This document shows positions 55,592-64,000 of a stretch of 64,000 nucleotides of DNA, in pieces; the first letter of the stretch is position 1; every line of letters starts with the position of its first letter. This DNA is from Phallus indusiatus (lineage: Eukaryota; Basidiomycota; Agaricomycetes; Phallales; Phallaceae), in NCBI GenBank assembly GCA_027605045.1, contig JAQFWX010000005.1:1984001-2048000 (forward strand), in the 5' to 3' direction. The translations under genes and the position numbers were made by a program. The notes beneath the pieces were generated by a model that saw only the letters and a program-made list of their open reading frames with translations, had not been told where the DNA came from and did no database searches.

Positions 55592-56639
55592 TAAACTACC
55601 AAGCGATACCGATGTTTTTGTTGAAACGATTATTGAATTGTAAAATGAGGAAAAATTTGAAGAATCTCATATTCACAGAAAGTTCTGGTGATTTTTCCGA
55701 TATCGTAAATACGCTGTCAAGAGAATCACCATTCGGACTGTGAATATGAGGGTTGAAGGGATGTGTACGATGCTGACATGGGAGACCTGATATTATGTAT
55801 GCCGTGACCGTAAATTAGTTTTGGAATTCGCAATACCTTCGCTTGTTTTTCTATTGTTGTGAGAAACCTATACCGCTTCATGATACTTAAATCTGGGATC
55901 TCAGTACGTCCGAAAGCCATGTCTGTGAATATGAATATAGAGCCATCCGAATGATCCAATCATGGTACGAATAACTCGTCTCTACTCCTGCTCTCGGAAA
56001 TCTCAAAAACTTCCATGCTCGTGTCTTTCTCACAAACCACTCCAGAACTGGGACTGATACCAAAACATTGTGGCCGAATGTCTGGTTGATACTGATTCGT
56101 TGATTGTCTCAACTACGAATTATTAATAACAAATTTGTACGATGCCACGGCCGCCGGTATCAAAATTGCTATGAGATCCACATACATCACTCAGCACTGG
56201 CAGGCTCGTTCTGACCGGCGGTAAATTAATTTTATTTACTGAGAGATGATCGTACTACTAATTAACGCATTCAAACAGGAAGAACTTAGCCCAATAATCA
56301 TTTACTAGGTTGCTGATACAACTATATACGAAAGGTAAAACTGTATACCCAACTTTGAAGGAAGTGAGCTAGTCAATGGGCTCGGCGTTAGAAAGCCACG
56401 GATGATGATCGATGACACACAGCACTAGTAATCCATGGTGAAAGCCAGGAACAGCTACATGCGCTCGAAACGGTATGATTCGCACAAGCTTAGCCCTGGC
56501 GTTCAAATTAAAGATATAAACTTAACCCGTAAATTATAACGAGACTCAAATAACAATGTCCCCTCGCCTCAGTTTCATCTGTAATTCTTACTCAGCATCC
56601 ACATCTTTAGTATATTCGACATGCACCACTACTTCCATA
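55592..56639. other. Intergenic, no gene seen
   Basis: AT-rich with short frames only. No repeat or RNA gene was recognised. Confidence 0.5.
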
Positions 56640-56792
56640 ATGCCTTACGATACTCCTCCATCGCCTCCACGGCTAAGACCAATCTCATTGCCTTCCCTTC
56701 CCTCTCCCGAATCACCTCACATAGCCCCCTGTTTCAGCCTCAAAAATCTCACAAGAGTTTTATTCAACACCGGAAATTCAATGTTACCTTGA
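56640..56792 (+). pseudogene. N-terminal fragment of a DUF6699-type gene
   Basis: The codons for TPPSPPRLRPISLPSLPSPE parallel the start of the gene at 58,067 (TPHTPRIRPIPLPPLPSAPE), including the position of the first intron of that gene. The rest of the gene is missing; the frame closes at 56,792. Confidence 0.5.
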
Positions 56793-58066
56793 CACCCTGG
56801 TATTTCACAATAGTTATCGACGTCATGCACTCGTCTGTAGGCGGCTGACCGGCAAAAGTCTCACTGGACAGAACATTTTATGTATGTTTTTATGCTTCAT
56901 CTACGATTCAGAGCGGCATATTCACTGTTATCAGAACTCTTTGATGTATACTAGTACCTATATCATATCAGCTTCCACTAATATTCTGTATAACGTATTA
57001 GCATCGCTAAAATCATGCAAAATATTTTCAAACACTGTGCGCCTGTGAATAATTAGTTTATGGGTTTGTGACTAAACCGAGCCATTTGTCTCGGTGTTAT
57101 GAAAACGACGGAAAGGGATCCGCACTAGCCTCAGCCGCAGGCTTTTCTTCGAAGAATCATGTCCGGCCGATTTGCGAATGAATAGCAGAGTAACTCTATC
57201 TGCCAATCGCAGGCGACCATTCCAGTTCTGATTGTGTGGATCGCCGCAGATTGGCACGAAAAGATCCTGAAGCTAGGAACATTTATTATGATCTATATTA
57301 GTGTCATAAATTAATTGTCCAGCCTGTCATTCGCTTCGTATTGTGTCTGGATCTAGCCCCAACAGATGACATCCAAAACAAAGAGGAAGCACAGAACCAT
57401 GGATATATGTAATACAAATACGACATATCAAAAAAAAAGGATGAAGCGCTGGCGAATGAGGAACTGAGCCTGATTTTCCGGTAATTGCATGCTTTGATGC
57501 TTCTCCGGAACAAGCTTGCACCGGCCTGTCCAAGTGCAAAACAAATGATGCCTTTTTTTGAATTCATGACCTCCGCTGCTAAGCTTTGACCGGAAATCGC
57601 TTGTTTTTAAACACTATGTCATATTATTCTGGTGATAGGAGATCACGAGCCCACTAGGCGCCGTTTTTTTTTTTCGGGTGAATCGCTGCATCACCCATCT
57701 TAGCGATATCATGTCAGGAGGGAGGCTCATCCCAGAGTCCTCGTTTCACGGATCCACATATTTTGTTTCGAAGGTGCCGTCGGATTACATCTCTCCTTTT
57801 AGCTGTCACTCACGCAGCACTATTACCAAATCACATAAAAAGCAGTCGGACCGGCACAATAATAATAATCGACCCATCAACAACAGCCAATTACTATTGT
57901 CCCCACACTCAACATTTTTTTATAAGCAGTTTATCTGACCTTGCTGTTCCCCAAGTCCGTCCGTCTTTTCCGCCTGCGCCTCCCGATCGGTGTCTCGAAC
58001 CTCCCGCTTCGCATATATTATTCAACATGCAGGCTTCCTTCCTTCACATGTAGATCCCATAAAGAC
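56793..58066. other. Intergenic, no gene seen
   Basis: No frame with recognisable features. A T-run (GTTTTTTTTTTTTC) is at about 57,664 and a TATA-like TTTTTTATAAGC at about 57,916, a possible promoter of the downstream gene. Confidence 0.5.
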
Positions 58067-58944
58067 ATGAATCCTAATACACCCCACACGCCTCGTATCA
58101 GGCCTATACCCCTACCTCCCTTGCCGTCTGCCCCAGAGAGACAGTGTAAGCCCAAATGCTTGCTCAATGATGGTCCATGGCTCAATCAAACGCTCACTAA
58201 CGCTGGAAATCATCAGATATAGATGGCCAACTGACTCCCCTTACACCGCACCCCAATATCCTCTTTCAAGCCCAACAACAAATACATGAGATTCTCAGAC
58301 CAAAATCATCGACCGACATTACTACCGAAACAGATCCGGAAAGCCCTAGTCTCAGCCTGAGCCCCAGCCACGGTGACGAGGGGCTCTCTCCGCTCTATTA
58401 TGACTTCAAGGATCCGCCCTCGAAAATAATCCTCGGAAACACAGCATGCACAGCAGGAATATCTCTCAGACGTCTCAAATCCATACCAGCCACGGAAACA
58501 TCCCTCAAACAATTACGCATCATTCTCCCAACAACAACGCCAATCTCAGTTATCGTCTCTAACTCCCCTTTCGTCTCGATTTTGGATATCTTAGACGCCA
58601 TACATTCAACACTACATGCTCCTATTAGCTCTTCAATTGGAGATGACCTCGATCTTCCTAACACCGTTTATAACACCCTACCCTCGGGCGTCGACTTCCC
58701 AGAGACCAATCCTCCCGTGCTCCCCTCCTCTCTAATTCAAGCTCCCGACATTCTGCATGTACCCCTCCGTGGAAACTCATATGATTATCACCCAACTGAC
58801 CAGTCGACGTCCGAAACAGAGTCAAACTGTGGACGGAAAATCGATTACCTCAAGGGTCGTACCACATTTGCTGGTTTGACACGTTGCAACGTCGCGGAAG
58901 AGAAATTCGCACCAATAACGTGGAAGTTACATACTACCACTTGA
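58067..58944 (+). CDS. DUF6699-type protein (268 aa, two exons)
   Basis: Exon 1 is 58,067-58,145 and exon 2 is 58,217-58,944, with a 71-nt intron (GTAAGC to CATCAG). The N terminus is Pro-rich (RIRPIPLPPLPSAPE), followed by Ser/Pro-rich linker sequence and a domain with LKQLRIILPTTTPISVIVSN, LDILDAIHSTLHAPISSSIG and, near the end, RKIDYLKGRTTFAGLTRC and a final WKLHTTT. The IHSTLHAPIS and FAGL blocks correspond to those in the genes at 28,049 and 47,088. The EW pair that usually follows the helix is replaced by GDDLDLP, so this is a divergent member. A fragment of a sister gene lies 1.3 kb upstream. Confidence 0.68.
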
Positions 58945-60014
58945 GCGTTCCATTGTTTCACGTTTGGGGCCAACTTTGTTCATTCGCGCTTCTATTCTGT
59001 TTACAGTTTCCTCTTGTGGACCTTCGCTTCATCCTTAACTAGTTCTGGACTTTTAATAATTGAAACAATAATCAAACCGGGCATCATACATAAGTTCCTT
59101 CGAACCCCTTTTGACCCGCTAATAATCGCAACATGTGTACAATAGTCAAAAATGTACTTGCTCTAATACCACGCAAAAAAAAAGAAAAAACCGTATTTTC
59201 TGATCGGGACGGAATTTATTTAAAAATAAACAAACCGCGCGCTCCATCCAAAACAAAAAATACACTAGGACGACGAACTCTGATCCCAACTATGAAGAAC
59301 TCATCACTTGATTAATTTTCTTCCATTTCCGTAGTACATCGAATCCGGAGAAAAAATTCCTTAACCCGAGGAAGTAAAGAGAATTCGAAGCTTACGATCC
59401 TATCCTTACTTGGCCGGAAAGGGGTAATATTTCCAAAAGCAGCATAGGTGGCTTATAACTAGTGAAAATCTGTGGGACATTTCTCCCCCGCTGGCTGGCT
59501 TGATATTTAAATATAACGTGCACGTTGTCATGCTGGGAGATATACATTGTTCCGCCCACCTGATACATTGATGAGAGAAGACGTGCAGATCCCATTCAAA
59601 TTTGGAAGTACATATAGACTCAGTTTACCCGAGGTGCGTGGGCGGCGAAGACCGAAACCGGACAACTGTCCACCGTAATGTTAATATGTCATTTTTATAC
59701 ATGGACCAAGTTGCATTTGGCTTGATAATGCTGGCAGGGATATAAGGACTGTGAAAAATTGACCACCAGAGACATAGAATGAGAGATCAGTTTTTATTAT
59801 TCCCAAGAAAAATCGATGTGGACAATAGGAAAGAAGCAAGGATGAGTAACAAAAAAGAAATCAACCATCCAATCATTTTCACGCGCCGTTGGTTTCAGCT
59901 CTGGTTAGCATAGCGGGACATTTCCCAAGATCAAGTTCAGGGTTTGTATTAAGAATGGGCGACGCTGAATCAAAAGTTTCATGTAAACGTGTAAAGTATA
60001 CAACGAAGACCCAC
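58945..60014. other. Intergenic, no gene seen
   Basis: 3' flanks of two convergent genes. No supported feature apart from A-rich runs. Confidence 0.5.
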
Positions 60015-60774
60015 TTACCCAACCCTCCAAGAGGAATCAGCAGATTTGCAAACGCCCTCAGGATAGAAGGGTTGCACCGGAGGGAAACAACTGCTTTCAG
60101 CTTCCAATACATGTCCAACCTGGCGAAAATTTGATGGCTCAAGTATATCAAATGCACTTGGTTGTTCAAAAGAAAAAAAACCTACCAACGTCGAGTAACA
60201 AAACTGTAATGGTACGGTTCCATGGTTCTCAAGGAAAACTTCGCATGTTTCATACGAGAGTACTCGCATATCGTTACCATTAAGGACAAAGGTCTCATGT
60301 ATATCATCAGAATCCGTATAGGGCAGGAGAAGGACGGAATTAAGGATGATCATGCAGTCGTCATAGATAGGTGGGAGAATGCCCTCCTTGTGATTACACT
60401 GAATGTTACCTACACATAACAATTAGAAAATCGATAGTAGGGAGATTCAATACGTACAAGGCGACTCGCAAGTATTCTGGGCGACAGTATCGTTATCACT
60501 CTGGTATGGATACTCTTGCCGCACACGATTACCTGGAGAACAGTGATAGGTGGAGTGGGCGATGTCGGCGCCATTGAAAGGATGCGTAGACCTGGTGATC
60601 AAAGTTGCATCCTCGCAACCTCGAATGGTGCCTAACAAGGTCATCAGCATGGGTGAGACCTGAGAGAAGCAGTGGAGTTTACGGACCGGGATGAGAGATA
60701 GACGCCATTGCGATATGATAGAAACCAGCGACAAGTACTTGGAGCTGTAGCTTGAACAAAGTAGTGAATAACAT
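60015..60774 (-). CDS. Small cysteine-bearing, probably secreted protein (163 aa)
   Basis: Minus-strand exons are 60,739-60,774, 60,533-60,659, 60,186-60,409 and 60,015-60,119, giving a continuous frame. The N terminus (MLFTTLFKLQLQVSPMLMTL) is hydrophobic enough for a signal peptide. The mature part has about eight cysteines (RGCEDA, YHCSPGNIQCNHKEG, YDDC, YETC, QFCY, SSC, GVC), including the pair in HCSPGNIQC and the segment GILPPIYDDC, a pattern that I associate with small secreted proteins of basidiomycetes without known activity. The last exon may be longer if the GTAAG after TGGAGGGTTGG is a donor. Exon borders are inferred from frame and consensus only. Confidence 0.5.
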
Positions 60775-61369
60775 ATTGCGACCAAATCTGATAGAAGAAC
60801 TACAAGCTGCTGGAGTTGCTGGAGACCGCTGAGGCTTTAAACGAGCTATATATACGCAGATTATATTGGACGGTAAAACACAACAGTCAAAGCCTCTCAC
60901 CACTTTCTCTCCGAATTATGCATGATGTAAAATAGGGTGTGTACACGATGTATGATTAAGGGGCTTGACTCTGGAGGATACTGAGCAAGCGAATGGTTTA
61001 CTGTACTAGGTTCAATGAAATGTGGACCAGTGAAAATCTTCATGTATCATCAATCTCCGGAACTACCCCTCTTAAGTTAGTACCCTGAGTTGGAAACAGA
61101 TGACAAGAGAAGACTGACGTTAGTCGAATTTACAAGTAGACACGCGGTAGACGGTGGGGGAGATGAAACGGCAAATATGTCTAGAGTAGTCATTCGTCGA
61201 CTAAAATGAGTTGATTTATGTAAACCAATGATAAGCCGCATGGTCTGAACAAACTATGAACAAGGGACCTACTAACAAGAGAAATAAGTTAGACATCTTG
61301 ATATCCTCGAGTCCGGGAGATGGAATGAGGAATGGGTAATGGCAGCGAGGGTGGGCATAAGACACTTTT
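60775..61369. other. Intergenic, no gene seen
   Basis: Promoter side of the small secreted-protein gene and 3' flank of the polymerase gene. No gene was recognised. Confidence 0.5.
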
Positions 61370-64000
61370 TCACTCGTCCCCATCCCAAGTATCAACGGAT
61401 AATAAACCAGAAGATTTATAAAACCGCTGCTGGGAATTTTTGGATTTTAACTGCGATGCCGGCGCAGTTGTTGATTCTTCAAGGGAACTCGCCGCCTTCG
61501 CTTTTCGAGTTTTCGGCGCTCTGGCTGTCGATTTCTTGTTTTTCAATATTTTCATATCACGTCCCAGATCAGCCAGAAGCTTAATTTCATCAATGGAACT
61601 CGTGGACTGTGCTTTCAGCCACTTTGCATCCGAAGCTCGGTGAATGAGGAAGTCTGGCGCCGTGTAGCCTGGAACGTCAATAGGACCCTCACGGTTCACC
61701 CACTCTGCCATAGGCGAACCGCATTTCCATAACGATCCCCCATTAGTTTTTTCCAACACTGCCACGATGTCGAGACTTTCGCCAGGAGGAATAGGGTTCG
61801 GCTGACTAGGCGTAACACATGGCATGTCCACTTCTTTACGGAGAACCCTGTCCACATCAACAGCACTGAAGAAGGCAACGCTTTGGGGCAGATCGTCCAT
61901 CCCAAGACGATATGCGAAGATCGACCGTGTCCAAAGATTGGCAATTTGCAGGGCTAATACAGCTCGATACTTGTCCTCGTCCTTAACCAGATAACGCAAT
62001 TCATCGTGCACTGAAATGAGATATCGAGCTTGAATGTCATACTCTTTGATAAGATGTTCCATAGACACAATGAGAAGATGAAGGTAGTCAACACCAGAGG
62101 ATTGAACGGCCCAGTTGATACGTGATGGAAGATAGTCGGCGCCGAACTTCTCCGGAAGATACTGCTTTGAGAGCGCAAAGGTAACACCACAGTCTAGAAC
62201 AGGTGTTTTAGGCTCATCGGAGATGGCTATTTGCTCGAGTTTGTTAAACACAAAACTCTCCGTTCCACCGTACCAGAATTTGTGACCGAAAAGATCGGGA
62301 CGATGGGTGTTTCTACCTTTAGTCGAAGCGTAGAGCCGTTCCGCAAGGTCTTGAGCTTGTTCCGGTAACATCGATGCATTGCTCTGCAATAAGAGTAACA
62401 TCATGCTTCATCCCGGCGCCATAAATTCGCGAATAATTGAACACCTTGGCCTGATCACGTGTAATCCCAAGTATACTAGCGGTCTTCGAATGCAAATCAG
62501 TACCGGCCTTCTTCGTACCCTCCAGCGTCATCCAACCAATAGCAGTCGCACCATGCAAACCAAACTGAGCGTCGCCCATGCAACTCGATATCCAAAGTTC
62601 TTCCGAATCGACATCAGCTCCGATGATGGCATATCCTTCTGGAGCGCGCACCATGGCTTTGAGCTCTGAACCAACCCTATTTTCCTTGGCATTCGAAGCT
62701 GTAAGCCAAGTTTTTTCAATTGCTCGTCGAGTTACGGTACCCATTGTGATAACTTGAGGCAAAATCATACCCCACTTGCCACCACCACCTGGAGCGGCCA
62801 GAGATTGCAGCCCCTGTCGACCGTATTTGTCCCACACAACCATCTGCTTCATAATGCGGTCGCGTGCGCTGATCCAATAACTGCATTGGGCATTGACTTC
62901 TAGAGCTTCTCCAGCAATTGGTTCCGGGCTACTGAGAGTCCCGTCGGCAGCAAACTTGATAAAAGTCTTGCCAAGCGGACTGCCTACATTGGCATCTTCG
63001 CCGTCTTTATGGGGTAATTTAAAGAACGCAAATTGGCCTTCGTCTTCACTAGCTTCTCGGAGAGTCTGGTCATCAGCGTGTTTAAATGACAGTTCTTTCT
63101 GACGCGTCTTAAAAGTGCCGTCATTCAAAGCTTCTCGAGCCACTCTGAATGTCCATCCATGATCACGTGAGAAGACGAGCGGCCACCCTTGCCATTTCAG
63201 ACGAAATAGGAGAGGAGCAACACGACTGCGCACTGAAATTTCGAGATTATCGGCGGATGTTCGTCTCGAAGCCTTGCCTAATTGCCAATACCAGCTGGGA
63301 ACAAATTCCGCTCGTCCTCCCGCTTCGCCGAGAATCTCGGTACTTCCGGGTACCACAGGTGTCCATTCCAAAAACTTCATCCAGGGCTCCCAATCTTTCC
63401 GTTTCGCGGATATGGGATCGTACATACGGAACATCTTCACAGCCAGTACTCTCATAGGTTCAACAGCTTCTTTGTCATTTTCTTCAGAAACAAGCTTGAG
63501 CCATAAGCCCATGCTTTCGCCTCTAGGCCGCGAGAGAACACCAGTCTTGTAATGTTTGAAAGCGTGCGTACGATCAAAAAGACTCTTGAGACGTGCTCTC
63601 TGCGGTGAGATAATGCGTTCAGAAAACGGAAGATTCGGGTCGTCCACGTAGGAGTGCCAGCCGTATTGGCGAGTATGCCAGACGGGTTGGTCATGAATTT
63701 GCAATCGCAAGAGGTAGGGTAGAATGTTATGTCTGACGTAAGGATGCGAGACACCAAGGATCTTCAAATCGTTCATGAATTTGGGTATAAGCCGTGGCTT
63801 TTTACTGAAGCAATCGAAGACACGAGGTGATGGCAACGCAGACTCGAGAGCTGCGAGCTCTTCTTCGTAATCACCTTGACCTTTGCCACTTCGAATCGTT
63901 TTTGGAGTCCAGTCAAGTTGCTGAAGCCAGACGTCTTCTTTCCACTTGTCCCCTGTAGCAAGGTGTCGAGCGCTCTCCGCCATACTCTTCAGAGCATTGG
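61370..64000 (-). CDS. MIP1: Mitochondrial DNA polymerase gamma, 3' part (apparent frameshift)
   Basis: Family A DNA polymerase that replicates mitochondrial DNA. The gene enters the window from the right; the exonuclease domain and start lie beyond 64,000. The frame is open from the edge to about 62,400, then continues in another frame to the stop at 61,370. Motif A is [13 protein letters not shown] (about 62,600), motif B is the O-helix region [15 protein letters not shown] (about 62,420-62,465) and motif C is VHDE (about 62,010). Just after YGAGMKH one extra base (GATGTTACTC, about 62,395) breaks the frame; in the second frame [16 protein letters not shown] continues the conserved sequence directly, so no intron fits. 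In an essential gene this suggests a sequencing or assembly error, or a second, inactive copy. The C terminus is Lys/Ala/Ser-rich. Confidence 0.9.

Overview
The window is genomic DNA of a filamentous basidiomycete, most likely an Agaricomycete. It has short GT-AG introns (about 45-70 nt), chromovirus-type Ty3/gypsy elements, proteins of the DUF6699 type common in mushrooms, and a fungal mitochondrial DNA polymerase gamma. No gene fixes the species. All exon models come from reading splice sites and frames by eye.

Left half (1-27,300) is a transposon palimpsest. One Ty3/gypsy LTR family (family A, LTRs about 395 bp) is present 14 times: flanking two internal regions, as solo LTRs with 5-bp target duplications, and as fragments. 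Copy 1 (198-5486) is broken by a solo LTR, two CGA-to-TGA stops and loss of its chromodomain. Copy 2 (16,128-22,341) keeps both LTRs, gag and pol, but pol has an 8-nt deletion and the two LTRs do not match each other. Between the copies lies a fossil ORF (6814-15,632) that ends just before a polypurine tract and LTR of another family. It has been split by three insertions: an LTR plus a tRNA-like segment, a 5.9-kb hAT transposon, and an 835-bp long-TIR element. The hAT carries two solo LTRs and three miniature hAT elements. Removing each insertion with one target duplicate restores continuous frames. A second LTR family (B), made largely of perfect hairpins, occurs at 5921 and 25,564. Two ORFs of unknown function (22,620 and 23,819) follow copy 2.

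Middle (28,000-43,600): a DUF6699 gene, a Rad51-family paralog with degenerate Walker motifs, and a roughly 3.9-kb segment that is duplicated (about 30,926-34,810 and 35,325-39,000). Each duplicate carries a small five-exon gene, and a third, more diverged paralog follows at 40,866. An LTR in the second duplicate is absent from the first, which preserves the empty site.

Right half (43,600-64,000): a ten-exon zinc-finger protein whose introns are all phase 1, a second DUF6699 gene, two neighbouring genes with tandem C-x8-C...C-x2-H fingers, a DUF6699 fragment and a third DUF6699 gene, a small cysteine-bearing probably secreted protein, and the 3' two-thirds of mitochondrial DNA polymerase gamma, which runs off the right edge and carries an apparent 1-nt frameshift.

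The most novel signals are the Tf1-like self-priming layout of family A, hairpin-array LTRs, the LTR/tRNA-like composite, the multi-finger gene pair, the all-phase-1 gene and the possibly ATPase-dead Rad51 paralog.
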